Source: Alloacidobacterium sp963823845
GTDB taxonomy: Bacteria; Acidobacteriota; Terriglobia; Terriglobales; Acidobacteriaceae
Assembly (NCBI GenBank): GCA_963823845.1
Contig: CAWGND010000011.1
Location: 682,001-746,000 of the forward strand
Direction of reading: 5' to 3'
Length of the DNA: 64,000 nucleotides
Under the pieces are notes generated by a model, which did not search any database, was not told where the DNA came from, and saw only the letters and a program-made list of their open reading frames with translations. How positions within the stretch are numbered: position 1 is the stretch's first letter; each line of letters begins with the position of its first letter. The translations under genes were made by a program, and so were the position numbers. This document shows positions 1 to 8,583 of the stretch, one piece after another.

Positions 1-44
1 TCATATCTCCTCAAGACTCGGAACCGCCGAGACTATCCCTCGTG

Positions 45-869
45 CTATCGAGCGACAGGCGGCGAGGATTGTGACAGGCCTTCGAGACCTTGTGCGGTTT
101 CTGAGTAATATTTCAGCGTCACTTTTCTTCCTGTTGCGTCGAAGGCAGGCGTTCGCGCGATTCCCATCTTGTGGGCTACAAAGCTGGCGGTCGTCTGCAA
201 TACACCCAATCCATATTTCATGCTGCGCCTGAAGTTGATAGAAGATGCTTCCTTAAAGTATTTCGTTGGGCAGGAGATCTCACCGATCCGAAAGCCGAAC
301 ATCACGGCCTGGGCAATCATCTGGTTGTCGAATACAAAGTCATCGGAATTCTCCAGTAGAGGAAGCGCCTGTAACAGCTCCCGCGAGAAGGCTCTGTAGC
401 CCGTGTGATATTCGGAGAGCTTTACTCCAAGAAACAGATTTTGAAATCCAGTCAGCAGCCGATTGAAGATGTATTTATAGACCGGCATGCCGCCTTTGAG
501 GGCGCCGCCGCCCAGAATGCGCGAGGCCAGAACCATATCGTACACATCGCTGGCAACCATGGCCGCCATGGCCGATACGAGTTTTGGCTCGTATTGGTAG
601 TCAGCATGGACCATCACCACAATGTCCGCATCTGCAGCAAGGGCCTCCCGGTAGCATGTCTGCTGGTTGCGCCCGTACCCGTAGTTTGCATCGTGAATAA
701 AAGTGCGCACGCCGAGTCTTTCCGACAGCAGAGCAGTTTCATCGGTGCTCGCGTCATCGACAAGAATCTTGATGTCAACCTCATCCGGAAGTTCCCGCAC
801 AGTTTTTTCCAGGGTTCTTTCAGCGTTAAATGCTGGCATAACCACAGCGACGCGCTTTCCGTTGATCAT
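45..869 (-). CDS. Family 2 glycosyltransferase (DPM1/GtrB-like)
   Basis: The 274-residue product has the GT-A fold signature of family 2 glycosyltransferases. An N-terminal strand reads RVAVVMPAFNAERTL, followed by a nucleotide-binding DDAST near residues 38-42 and a DxD-like VHADYQYEP near residue 88. There is no C-terminal pair of membrane helices, so it resembles the soluble or membrane-associated dolichyl/polyprenyl-phosphate sugar transferases. It starts five bases after the stop of the upstream membrane protein gene (875..2674), so the two are probably one transcript. The likely role is transfer of a sugar from a nucleotide donor to a lipid or polysaccharide acceptor in the envelope. 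The donor and acceptor cannot be read from the sequence. Confidence 0.85.
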   Translation of the reverse strand: MINGKRVAVVMPAFNAERTLEKTVRELPDEVDIKILVDDASTDETALLSERLGVRTFIHDANYGYGRNQQTCYREALAADADIVVMVHADYQYEPKLVSAMAAMVASDVYDMVLASRILGGGALKGGMPVYKYIFNRLLTGFQNLFLGVKLSEYHTGYRAFSRELLQALPLLENSDDFVFDNQMIAQAVMFGFRIGEISCPTKYFKEASSINFRRSMKYGLGVLQTTASFVAHKMGIARTPAFDATGRKVTLKYYSETAQGLEGLSQSSPPVAR

Positions 870-874
870 AAGAA

Positions 875-2674
875 TCAGCCTCCTTGCTGGGCTTTCCTTT
901 CACTTTTCCTGATCGATATGGAACTCACCGTAGGGGCGGCGGTTACACTTCCGGGCAACGGATAAGGGGCAATCCCTGCCGGTTGCAAGTCTGGCTGCAC
1001 CAGCCAGACCTTTCGGTCTTTGTAGTAATGAATCAGTTCGAGATTATTGGCGTCATCCATCTCACGCGCCCAGATCACCTTGGAGTTATCGATGTCGGCA
1101 GCGTTGTAGACCCACTCGTCCAGCGGCTCATGTTGGGGAGAATATCGGACGATGACGAGTTGTTTTCCGGGTGAACGCTCAAGTTCGCTCTGGATCTGAG
1201 CACGCGCAGCACCGAAATTGAGTGGACCGTACCATGCGGTACTCCATGAGGAAGGAGGCCATTCGACAATATTGAAGTTAATCGAGGCGGCAAATAGACG
1301 CAGCGCGCCCAGTGCAAAGCAGACCGTTACGATGAGTCGTACCAGTCCCGTTCCGACTGGCTGGCCACCCGGCTTCCAAACTCGCAGGTGCCGCATAGCC
1401 TGCAAACCAATCGCATAGAACGCCGCCGTGAAGGGCGCCAGATAATGCGGAATGAGGAATATCTCGATGAGCATTCCCGCCATCAAGACGAGAATAGATA
1501 TAAGCAGGAAACGAATACGACGATCTGCGATTACACGCCTCATCATAATGAGCGGGGGCAATAATGCTATTCCGGAAAAAAAGATCACCCCCATGGCAGC
1601 TTTGACGACTGTCACAGGCAGGAACCATTTGAGGCTGTGGATTTTCTCGAAAGCTCTTAGCTCATTGTGGCGGTAGAAGTCGTACATGACCTGGTGCCGA
1701 TAAACTGGCTCAGGGCGTGGCGACTGCCAGACATAGTAGGGTGCGATGGCATAGGTGGCACGATTTACCTTGTAGGGTGGAGTAAGCGGGCTTCCGAAGG
1801 CGCGGTAGTTGTAGTACCCCATCCACACGCCTGCGGCCACCATCAGCACGAGCGGGATCGCAAAACAGCGGAGAAGAACATACATCGATGGCTTGTTCTT
1901 TCCAAAAAGAATCCACCTTCCGAAGACAACAGCTACTGGTATGCAAAGAAGCGCACCTTCATATTCGCGGCTGTTAGCGAGCAGTATGGTGCCCACCGCA
2001 AGCAGGAGACTGTAGCGGAGTCGCGGAGTTTTCATGAATCGGGGAAATGCACCCAAAACAAGCGCACCACCCAGAGCCGAAATACAACCTGCGCCGGTAT
2101 ATGTGTTGATCCAATAACTGAACAAGCCCAGACGCAGGACCGCCAACACCCCTCCTAGGAAGGCCCACGTGGGCGGTAGCCAAGCCTGCAGCATCCAGCA
2201 GATGGCCGCGCACATCAGTCCCATCACACATAAGAGGCCGTACCAAGGATGCCCGAACAATACCTTTCCCGCCGCCAAAACCAATCCATTTGCAGGAAAG
2301 TACATCGACATATACGTGGGCTTCATGGTGATGTGGAAGCTCTCGAAGTGCGTCCACATTGCGGGGGTGGGATTCGTTAGCCTGCCCGAAGCAAAAGTAT
2401 CTGCGGCAAGCAGAAAGCTGAAGTCGTCTTGGACAAATGGGTGCGGTATCGGGCTGAATGGAAGAATTGCGAGACGCAACAGCATTGCAGTGAGGCCCAC
2501 AACGATGACTGCTAGACGCTGCTTTCGCGCCAACCAACCGCAAGCTTGCTCGATACGCGAGAAATATGTGGCTCCCAGTCTGGGGCAACAAAAAGCCCCC
2601 GCGATCGCAATCGCCGTGAGGCCACTTTCGACCATCATTAGCGAAGCGCGATCTGGAGCAGGAGAAGAAATCAT
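875..2674 (-). CDS. Polytopic membrane protein, GT-C glycosyltransferase-like
   Basis: This 599-residue protein has many hydrophobic segments from about residue 10 to 455, then a soluble C-terminal part. An acidic QDDFSFL motif after the second hydrophobic stretch sits where GT-C (ArnT/PMT type) lipid-linked sugar transferases carry their catalytic Asp. Overall architecture supports a GT-C-like transferase, but no signature is decisive. It is five bases upstream of the family 2 glycosyltransferase, which would be a natural supplier of a lipid-linked sugar. The ATG start is chosen because it opens the frame. Function beyond envelope glycosylation is an inference. Confidence 0.6.
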   Translation of the reverse strand: MISSPAPDRASLMMVESGLTAIAIAGAFCCPRLGATYFSRIEQACGWLARKQRLAVIVVGLTAMLLRLAILPFSPIPHPFVQDDFSFLLAADTFASGRLTNPTPAMWTHFESFHITMKPTYMSMYFPANGLVLAAGKVLFGHPWYGLLCVMGLMCAAICWMLQAWLPPTWAFLGGVLAVLRLGLFSYWINTYTGAGCISALGGALVLGAFPRFMKTPRLRYSLLLAVGTILLANSREYEGALLCIPVAVVFGRWILFGKNKPSMYVLLRCFAIPLVLMVAAGVWMGYYNYRAFGSPLTPPYKVNRATYAIAPYYVWQSPRPEPVYRHQVMYDFYRHNELRAFEKIHSLKWFLPVTVVKAAMGVIFFSGIALLPPLIMMRRVIADRRIRFLLISILVLMAGMLIEIFLIPHYLAPFTAAFYAIGLQAMRHLRVWKPGGQPVGTGLVRLIVTVCFALGALRLFAASINFNIVEWPPSSWSTAWYGPLNFGAARAQIQSELERSPGKQLVIVRYSPQHEPLDEWVYNAADIDNSKVIWAREMDDANNLELIHYYKDRKVWLVQPDLQPAGIAPYPLPGSVTAAPTVSSISIRKSERKAQQGG

Positions 2675-2929
2675 GTTCTAAGGTTCGGACTCAGCCGGTC
2701 TGGTGGAGTTGGTTTGTACCGGCCCCGACCTTTCTTTTGTCCCAGATTCGCTGAGTCTAAGGTTCGGCTCGTCGCCAGGCTGCAGAAAAGTGATGTAGTG
2801 CCCGCCACACTGTTCCGGCTGCCCATCTTGCCAGGAAAGAGATCTGGGTTTTGGCTGCTGTACGTATCTCTCCAGGTAAAGAACAAGGCGGGAGTTGGTT
2901 TGCTCGTATCTGACCCTGTTCGTTCCGGA

Positions 2930-3127
2930 CTACGTCATGTCAGTGCTGAGAACACCAGCCATATTGCTGAAAGCCGTATTGATATGGGTGGCGACGCTGT
3001 CCATGCTCACAGCCGCACCGAAAGCCATCATAGCGACAAGAAGCGCGTACTCGATCAGGTCCTGACCTTCTTCCCGCATGACCAGGCTCTGCATCTTGAT
3101 ATAGAAGTTCAATAGTTTACGTTGCAT
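2930..3127 (-). CDS. flp: Flp-type pilin (downstream copy)
   Basis: This 65-residue protein is a class IVb Flp/Fap pilin. A short leader ends in REEG, followed by QDLIEYALLVAMM, which carries the Glu-Tyr pair typical of Flp prepilins. Cleavage is expected after that Gly by the CpaA/TadV prepilin peptidase encoded at 25529. The hydrophobic helix covers about residues 28-45. It is paralogous to the next pilin upstream. The spacer between them shows no sigma-54 element, so it is probably co-transcribed from the promoter before the other copy. A GGGGTGA ribosome site precedes the ATG. Confidence 0.9.
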   Translation of the reverse strand: MQRKLLNFYIKMQSLVMREEGQDLIEYALLVAMMAFGAAVSMDSVATHINTAFSNMAGVLSTDMT

Positions 3128-3277
3128 AACAAATCACCCCGCACAACTAGGTTTCTCGCTTATCTTCCTTGAGAAGGGAGAGCACGCTTTTTATACTTGG
3201 CCTGCTCTCACGTATCTCTCCCGCCAAGGAACAAGGGGGAGCTGGTTTGCTCGTATCTGACCTTAGTTCGTTTCGGA

Positions 3278-3475
3278 CTACGTGATGTTCGTGCTGAGCG
3301 CGGCAGCGATATTGTTGAAAGCGGTGTTGATGCCGGTGGCTACCTTGTTCATGCCAACGGTGGCTGCAAACGCGATCAGAGCAACAACCAGCGCGTACTC
3401 GATCAGATCCTGACCTTCTTCCCGGATCATCAGGCTCTGAACCTTGACAGACAACTTCAAAAATGCATCCTTCAT
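3278..3475 (-). CDS. flp: Flp-type pilin (promoter-proximal copy)
   Basis: This 65-residue Flp prepilin has the leader MKDAFLKLSVKVQSLMIREEG and mature start QDLIEYALVVALIAF. The ATG at 3475 is preferred over longer frames because AAGGGG lies just upstream and because it gives the same length as the paralogue. It is the major-subunit candidate for a Tad pilus. The motor genes (cpaA, cpaE, cpaF, tadB, tadC) are 22 kb away, while cpaB and the secretin are just upstream. A sigma-54 type promoter lies 55 bases before the start codon. Confidence 0.92.
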   Translation of the reverse strand: MKDAFLKLSVKVQSLMIREEGQDLIEYALVVALIAFAATVGMNKVATGINTAFNNIAAALSTNIT

Positions 3476-3530
3476 GTGAATTCCCCTTATAGATTTTATT
3501 TCCCGGCCCTGGCCGAGCAACCTACATATA

Positions 3531-3578
3531 GGCAAATGAAGAACCATTCTGTGGCCGCCGTTCATCCTAGGGAATCAG
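3531..3578 (-). promoter_or_regulatory. Sigma-54 type promoter with upstream box, pilin genes
   Basis: Read on the minus strand, TGGTTCTTCATTTGCC (3546 to 3531) has GG and GC at the -24/-12 spacing and a perfect TTGC. Exactly 25 bases further upstream is GCTGATTC (3579 to 3572), the same box at the same spacing as at the cpaB promoter. The -24 half is weaker than consensus (TGGTTC against TGGCAC). Predicted transcription start is near 3520, about 45 bases before the pilin ATG. Confidence 0.6.
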
Positions 3579-3851
3579 CAAGTTACAAGACTTGCCTCTT
3601 TGGCGGTGTTAACGCTTGTATACAAGACCGCTCGAACAGGTATGCAACGTATACAGGCTCCTAAGGATTTTGGCTGTTTTTGGCTATGGATCGGGATCAT
3701 AAACCCCTCGAACTCGGCGAGCCGTTCGCCAATGCATTCGCAGGCCAGAAAGCTAGTTGGCAAGCAAAGACTGCGGTGGCGCATCGCCACACGCAGCCTC
3801 TATCGCTTGATGGACGTGTCCAGCTGCGACTATTCGCGGTTGATCGATGAT
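3579..3851. other. Non-coding region upstream of pilins with 12-bp palindrome
   Basis: No credible gene is seen between the DUF192 stop and the pilin promoter. The stretch holds a perfect 12-base palindrome, CTTGTATACAAG, at 3615-3626, with a second GTATAC nearby at 3649-3654. These could be a dimeric regulator site acting on the pilin promoter. No terminator with a T-run was recognised for the cpaB-secretin-DUF192 operon that ends here. Confidence 0.35.
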
Positions 3852-4286
3852 TTACAGAGATTCAGCAGCGGAGAATTCGAGCCTGTCCCCCGGTTTTGTC
3901 TGGGTTCTGCTGATGGTGCCAGAGGCGAGCTCGATCACGGAATGTGCGGTAAGACATGCGGACAGACGGGAAGGGGGTACATCGCTTCTGGTCTTTCTCA
4001 CTCGATTATTGCGGTCCAGATAGACCAGATCAATCGCGAATCGCATGCCAAAGGTATGGACAGCTTCACAAGGAAGTATCCACAACCCTTCTCCGTCAGG
4101 GAGGTTGTCGCGCCCCAGCAAGCCCTTCCTACGCTTTGCTCCCCGATCAGCCACGTCTACACAGCTGGCGAGGACAGCCTGGCGGGTGAGGTTTGAGATC
4201 TTCAGCCGGACTTCAGGCTTTGCCCGGCGGTCTGGATCAACCCCACCCGCCTCCCAGCGGCGAATCCAGCGAGCAATTCTCCTCAT
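3852..4286 (-). CDS. DUF192 family protein (Tad-linked)
   Basis: The 144-residue product matches the DUF192 fold in its motifs. A conserved KGLLGR stretch is followed by GLWILPCEAVHTFGMRFAIDLVYLD and a C-terminal SRTQTKPGDRLEF. The biochemical role of DUF192 proteins is unknown to me. Its ATG overlaps the secretin stop as ATGA, so it is translationally coupled to the pilus secretin. A second DUF192 gene lies next to the Tad motor operon at 31070. That double association suggests a part in Tad assembly or regulation. The basic N-terminal 25 residues are not obviously a signal peptide. Confidence 0.8.
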   Translation of the reverse strand: MRRIARWIRRWEAGGVDPDRRAKPEVRLKISNLTRQAVLASCVDVADRGAKRRKGLLGRDNLPDGEGLWILPCEAVHTFGMRFAIDLVYLDRNNRVRKTRSDVPPSRLSACLTAHSVIELASGTISRTQTKPGDRLEFSAAESL

Positions 4287-5851
4287 TGTTGTGGTTGCCC
4301 AGGGCCATTCTGCGGTATTGGGATTTGCGAAGATGAACTCATATTGCTATCAATAGTCAAGGGTTGCTCCGGCTTCAGACTCTGAACCAGCTTCTCAACC
4401 GGCATTGTAGACGGAGAAGCCGCGCTAGCCTTAGCTCCTGTGACTTCCGGCCCCGGATTCGTCATCGGAATGTTGGAGTTAGGCGAAAGGAACTTGTCCG
4501 TATACTTAAGTGCCGGAAGTGGCGCACCGGCTGGGATAGGAGCTACGATCTCCGGCGTCACAATTACGATGAGCTCCGTATTTGTTTTCGTGGTTGCGAT
4601 TGACTGGAAGAATTTTCCTAGTACAGGAACGTCTCCGAGAAACGGAATCTTTGAGAGAGTTTTGGTAGTGCGATTGTCCAGCAGTCCGCCGATGACAAAG
4701 CTCTGTCCTTCGCTCAATTCAACCTCAGTGTTCACTTTACGAACGTCAATGCCAGGAACGGTAAATCCGGAAATGGTTACCCCCTGAGCGTAATCCAGAG
4801 CGCTGACTTCAGGAGCAACCTGGAGACGGATGGTACCGCGCGGCGTAATGGTGGGAATAAAGTTGAGGCGAATGCCGAATTCCTTGAATGAGATCGTGAT
4901 CGCTCCTGTACCACCACCGCCTGTCGTACCCTGGACCGTCGGATACGGAAATTGGCCGCCGGCGAGAAAGCTTCCCTGTCTGCCATTTTCGACTAACAGG
5001 TTGGGCTGAGCCAGAACCTGAAGGACATTGTTAGCTTCAAGGGCCTGGATGGTCGCGCCTAGATTGATGTCCTTGTTGAAGACGAATATGTTGAGCAAAT
5101 CCGATAGTGCCGCTGTCGTAGGTTGTGTGTTGCTTCCGGAACCACTCCCTGCGGTGATCGATGGCGGAGAAAATTGCTGGGTGGTGACTGAACCAATGGT
5201 ATTCGCTGCGCCCAGACTGTATAGATTCAGGCCGAGAGATTTGTTCAAGGTCCGGTCATAGCTGGCAAAGCGCACCTTCAGTAGAATTTGCGTCGCGGGT
5301 GGCGGAACATCGACATACAGGAGATTTACTACCTTACCCGCAGTCGACGCGATCTGAACCGCACGATCAGAGCTGGCGAGGTCTTTCACTGTTCCGCGAA
5401 GGAATATCATGCCGTTATCGGTACTGACTTGTATCGGTTGGTCGGGAAACTCAGTCCTGAGTTCGCGCCGGAGCCCTTCTATGCGTTCGCTCGATCCGTC
5501 AGAGTTGGCCCGAACCTTTACGTTGAAGAATTGCCGGCCCCCGCCCGCTTCCCAAATGATCAGGCTCGTTTCCCCGAATGCTTTGCCGCTCACTACTATC
5601 TCGGATCGGTTCACGGCAGAGGCTTCCGCGACCTCACTCGAAGCGACGGCGACTCGCGTAATCGGCCGCTCCGTGTCGACCAGCACAGACTTGCCCATGG
5701 AGACAAATAGCTCATTTGACGAGTCCTGAGTTGCGACTTCTGCTCCCCGAGACGACGCATTTGGACCCTGAGCCTGAAGCGCCGGCTCCGCCTGAAATCC
5801 CAAAGCGCACACACTAAAACCAAGGACTGCAATTCCCGCTCGCGTTCTCAC
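4283..5851 (-). CDS. cpaC: Tad pilus outer-membrane secretin (CpaC/RcpA)
   Basis: This 522-residue protein has an N-terminal signal sequence and a pilus-assembly N-terminal domain (about residues 45-120, with RPITRVAVASSEVAEASAV). A BON-like segment with DNGMIFLRGTVKD follows, then a secretin core ending in VPVLGKFFQSIATTKTNTELIVIVTPEIV. It should form the outer-membrane gate for the Flp pilus. It is coupled by ATGA overlaps both to cpaB upstream and to DUF192 downstream. A Gly/Ser/Thr-rich stretch near residues 220-250 probably belongs to a disordered loop. The tail after the secretin domain is Pro-rich. Confidence 0.9.
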   Translation of the reverse strand: MRTRAGIAVLGFSVCALGFQAEPALQAQGPNASSRGAEVATQDSSNELFVSMGKSVLVDTERPITRVAVASSEVAEASAVNRSEIVVSGKAFGETSLIIWEAGGGRQFFNVKVRANSDGSSERIEGLRRELRTEFPDQPIQVSTDNGMIFLRGTVKDLASSDRAVQIASTAGKVVNLLYVDVPPPATQILLKVRFASYDRTLNKSLGLNLYSLGAANTIGSVTTQQFSPPSITAGSGSGSNTQPTTAALSDLLNIFVFNKDINLGATIQALEANNVLQVLAQPNLLVENGRQGSFLAGGQFPYPTVQGTTGGGGTGAITISFKEFGIRLNFIPTITPRGTIRLQVAPEVSALDYAQGVTISGFTVPGIDVRKVNTEVELSEGQSFVIGGLLDNRTTKTLSKIPFLGDVPVLGKFFQSIATTKTNTELIVIVTPEIVAPIPAGAPLPALKYTDKFLSPNSNIPMTNPGPEVTGAKASAASPSTMPVEKLVQSLKPEQPLTIDSNMSSSSQIPIPQNGPGQPQQ

Positions 5852-6693
5852 TGTCTTTCCTCGCCTGAGACAAATTTCTCTTCGCTCCGCTTCCCGCCGT
5901 TCACAACTTCGATCACGTAGACGCTGCTCGCTTTGTGCGTTGCGGCCGCTCTCGCAGCCTTGACCTTCGGTGTCGGATTTATATCCGAGAAGAGGACGTT
6001 CATGCCGCTCCCCGGCGGATGCGTCTCCTCCGTGTCCAGCGGATTACGTAGCACCAGCTGAATCTTGGTCTGGTTGCTGGCCAGGCTCAGGAGTTCAGCC
6101 TGTTCGGGGTTCACCAGCAGGTTGACCACTTGAACCTGTTGTGGTTTTCCCTCGTTGTCCTTCTGGATGTCGGTACCAGCCGACAAAACTTCTATGTTCT
6201 GGAGAAGCGTCTTCACCTTCGGCCCGTCGTTCATGCTATTAGGCCCGGGGGGAGTACCCGAGATCAGCACGTCCACGCGCATTCCTGGCGTGACGAATCC
6301 TGCTACGCCCACCACTTCATCCACCTTGACGGCGCAGGCTCTCATTCCCGCCCGAATGGTTGCAGCAAGGCCGCCGCCGGAACCGGGTGCCGCCAGGCGG
6401 CTGTCCAGAATAGGCTCGCCCTGGTAAAGATCCGAGATCACGCCGCGGCCCACGGCATTTTCCGGTTTAACGATTGCGCCCTTGGGCAACGGCCCCACCA
6501 TCTGGGTCGTCGTCAGGTCAGAAGCCTTAAGGATGCTTCCGAGTTTGACATCGTTAGCAGCCACGATCACGCTCGAAGCTTTTGGCTGCGCTGCCGCCAT
6601 AATGCGGTTGCCGACCAGCCGATAGACAATGTAACTGCACCCGAGGGCAATAACAAAAGCGATCAGGAGAACAGTAAGTAACCTTCGATTCAT
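5848..6693 (-). CDS. cpaB: Tad pilus assembly protein CpaB/RcpC
   Basis: The 281-residue protein has one N-terminal transmembrane helix (LTVLLIAFVIALGCSYIVY). An SAF-type domain follows, with VIVAANDVKLGSILKASDLTT near residue 43, and then the RcpC domain with AACAVKVDEVVGVAGFVTPG-like sequence (residues 115-140). CpaB is a periplasmic partner of the Tad secretin. It is the first gene of a three-gene operon (cpaB, secretin, DUF192) in which both junctions are 4-base ATGA overlaps. A near-consensus sigma-54 promoter lies 65 bases upstream. Confidence 0.92.
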   Translation of the reverse strand: MNRRLLTVLLIAFVIALGCSYIVYRLVGNRIMAAAQPKASSVIVAANDVKLGSILKASDLTTTQMVGPLPKGAIVKPENAVGRGVISDLYQGEPILDSRLAAPGSGGGLAATIRAGMRACAVKVDEVVGVAGFVTPGMRVDVLISGTPPGPNSMNDGPKVKTLLQNIEVLSAGTDIQKDNEGKPQQVQVVNLLVNPEQAELLSLASNQTKIQLVLRNPLDTEETHPPGSGMNVLFSDINPTPKVKAARAAATHKASSVYVIEVVNGGKRSEEKFVSGEERQ

Positions 6694-6758
6694 TTGAACA
6701 CCTGTCTGACCCAGCTATGCGCTTCGGTCATGTCGTGGGGACTTGCCTATGCCCTAAC

Positions 6759-6806
6759 GGCAATTGCCGTGCCAAAGAGACCGGACCCTTCTTGACGCGG
6801 AATCAG
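6759..6806 (-). promoter_or_regulatory. Near-consensus sigma-54 promoter of the cpaB operon
   Basis: On the minus strand TGGCACGGCAATTGCC (6774 to 6759) matches the -24/-12 consensus TGGCACG-N4-TTGCW at all but the last base. CTGATTC (6806 to 6800) lies exactly 25 bases upstream of the TGG. The expected start is near 6748, giving a leader of about 55 bases before cpaB. This is the strongest of three similar promoters in the window, all in front of Tad genes. Confidence 0.8.
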
Positions 6807-7083
6807 AGGTTTAGGAGAGTGGGCCGACAATAAATTGTTAACAGGTGTATCCACCCGATGCGCAGGTGTAGCCGTGTAGACACTCTCCTGGCTCCGAGGC
6901 TGCTCTTTTCAGCAACTTACGACCACATAGTTGGTATGAGAATTGCAACCTGCAGAAAGTAGAGTCTCTAACCAGGAACTGCCATCGGTCGCTTCCCAGC
7001 ATCTTTGGGTTCCATTGCGACTGAAATCGAGTATCACCACCGAATAAGGAGCTATCTGTGGTCAGGATTGGGAAGCTTACGCG
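6807..7083. other. Divergent intergenic region cpaB / TonB-like gene
   Basis: No gene is seen. A direct repeat CAGGTGTA occurs at 6842-6849 and 6863-6870. On the plus strand TGGCTCCGAGGCTGCT (6889-6904) has GG and GC at sigma-54 spacing and could serve the TonB-like gene. However, it lacks the CTGATTC box and would give a 170-base leader, so I regard it as weak. Confidence 0.25.
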
Positions 7084-8478
7084 ATGATGATGGGATCTTC
7101 CCAGACGATCACCCTGTTCGGGGAAGCTCCACCAACGAGGTGGCGACCTTCCGGATTTCTGATTTCCATACTCACGCATGGCGTGGCAATGATCATGTTT
7201 TACGCCGGCCTGAAGCATATGCCGAAGGTTGTCGACCCCTTCTCCGAGCGATATACAGTTCGCATTTTGAACTTGCACAGGCAAGCCCCGAAGATACAGT
7301 TGGCCTCCCTGAAAGGCGTCGCGCACCCTACCCCGAAAGCTGTCAGCCATATGGATGCGCGGGGCGGCGGCCGCCCAGCACCCGCAACCAGTTCTCGGCA
7401 CCTTGCACAGAAGATTCCGGCCCTGCAGACGCTGGTACAACCGGATTTGCCGCCAAATCTAGTGCTCCCGGAAGAAACCCCGATACCGCTTGCCGTGATG
7501 TGGTCCGCGGAGAACACCCCAACTTTGAAGATCATCCCACCTCCGACGCAGGAGGTTACGAATGCCAACGTTCAGCCCTCCCTCGATCCGCCGAATCAAG
7601 AATTGAAGCTCTCTGATGTCAGAATGTCCGCGACTGCATTCATGACAGAGCGGCCTTTGCTGTCTCCGAGCACGTCCTCACCCCTGACAGTTCGTAGAAC
7701 TGATGCGCCAAACCAGGTTCCGGAAACCGGTTCGCGGCCTGTCACCCCACCGACAGAGGCCAGAGTGATGTCGCTCTCGGATCTCCTACTCCAGGAAGGG
7801 GCAGTTCCCTTGCCTGTGATCAATGAAACGGCGCCTTCGTCCTCCGCAAATTCACTAGCCCCGGAGAGGCCGAATAGTCCGCCGCAGGATGGCAACGGGG
7901 ACTTAGCCAGTACGCTGAATGGAACCGGAGCAGGAGAGATTTCAGGCAATCAGGGCAACGTGATCGCAGCAGATGGACCTGCCGGTCAGAACGGCTCGAG
8001 CAGCGAGCCTACAGTCACACGCATCCTCCTGCCAAAAGATGGCCATTTCGGGGTAGTCGTGGTGGGCTCCTCGCCGGTGGAAGAATATCCGGAGGCTTTA
8101 GGCGCATGGACAGACAGGCTTGCGTACACGGTCTACTTGCATGTGGGCCTCGCCAGGAGTTGGATTCTCCAGTATTGCCTGCCGGCGGCCGAGGAGGCTG
8201 CCGCCGCGGGAATCGTCACGCGCCCGGATGCTCCGTGGCCCTATGTCGTCGTACGGCCCCACCTCGCGTCGAGTGACACCAACGGAGATGCCATCATGGT
8301 TCACGGTCTTATCAATGCCCGGGGCCAGTTTGAGCGGCTTGCCGTCGTCTTTCCGCAACGGTTCGCGCAGGCGCAGTTTGTTCTCGGTGCTCTTCAGCAG
8401 TGGCAATTCCGTCCGGCCACCCAGAACGGTCAAATTACTGCCGTCGAAGTCCTGCTGATTATTCCTCGCGAGTCGTAA
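7084..8478 (+). CDS. TonB-like energy transducer / periplasmic-spanning protein
   Basis: The 464-residue protein has a short cytoplasmic N terminus, one membrane helix (about residues 25-42, FLISILTHGVAMIMFYAGL), and a long low-complexity Pro/Ser-rich linker. It ends in a TonB C-terminal-like domain (about residues 395-464, with INARGQFERLAVV and ALQQWQFRPATQNGQ). This is the layout of TonB and related transducers. No ExbB, ExbD or TonB-dependent receptor gene is nearby, so the partner is unknown. It is divergent from the cpaB operon. The start could be any of three consecutive ATGs; the first is used, with GGGAAG eight bases before it. Confidence 0.6.
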   Translation: MMMGSSQTITLFGEAPPTRWRPSGFLISILTHGVAMIMFYAGLKHMPKVVDPFSERYTVRILNLHRQAPKIQLASLKGVAHPTPKAVSHMDARGGGRPAPATSSRHLAQKIPALQTLVQPDLPPNLVLPEETPIPLAVMWSAENTPTLKIIPPPTQEVTNANVQPSLDPPNQELKLSDVRMSATAFMTERPLLSPSTSSPLTVRRTDAPNQVPETGSRPVTPPTEARVMSLSDLLLQEGAVPLPVINETAPSSSANSLAPERPNSPPQDGNGDLASTLNGTGAGEISGNQGNVIAADGPAGQNGSSSEPTVTRILLPKDGHFGVVVVGSSPVEEYPEALGAWTDRLAYTVYLHVGLARSWILQYCLPAAEEAAAAGIVTRPDAPWPYVVVRPHLASSDTNGDAIMVHGLINARGQFERLAVVFPQRFAQAQFVLGALQQWQFRPATQNGQITAVEVLLIIPRES

Positions 8479-8510
8479 TCAGGCTTGCCCCATGACAGCC
8501 TTGGATCTGC

Positions 8511-8547
8511 CCTGGCTTGCATTGACCGATGGTCAACGCAAGCCAGG
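8511..8547. terminator. Long hairpin between convergent genes
   Basis: A perfect 10-base stem, CCTGGCTTGC with GCAAGCCAGG, encloses an inner 6-base stem TTGACC/GGTCAA with a GAT loop; one A-C mismatch separates the two. It lies between the convergent ends of the TonB-like gene and the aminotransferase, where a two-way transcription terminator is expected. No T-run follows on either strand, so termination is an inference from position and stem strength. Confidence 0.55.
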
Positions 8548-8583
8548 CACGGGTCCCTATCGTATAGCTCCGGCGACCGCCGG

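Larger units (their letters stand above)
2862..3475 (-). repeat. flp: Tandem duplication of the Flp pilin unit
   Basis: Two copies of a pilin gene lie head to tail. The similarity does not stop at the stop codons. The stretch of about 50 bases after each gene (2862-2915 and 3210-3262) is also shared, including a common run tgctcgtatctgacc. The duplicated unit is therefore gene plus 3' untranslated region. The 3' parts differ by several substitutions and small indels, so the duplication is not very recent. Confidence 0.7.

Noticed and set aside
1..13. Possible start codon of a further minus-strand gene (cat at 2-4, cctc upstream)
   Set aside because: The GAGGAG to ATG spacing is only two bases and too little sequence is available to support a gene.
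6889..6904. Sigma-54-like element TGGCTCCGAGGCTGCT before the TonB-like gene
   Set aside because: Spacing is right, but it lacks the CTGATTC box and would leave a 170-base leader. GG-N10-GC alone is frequent by chance.
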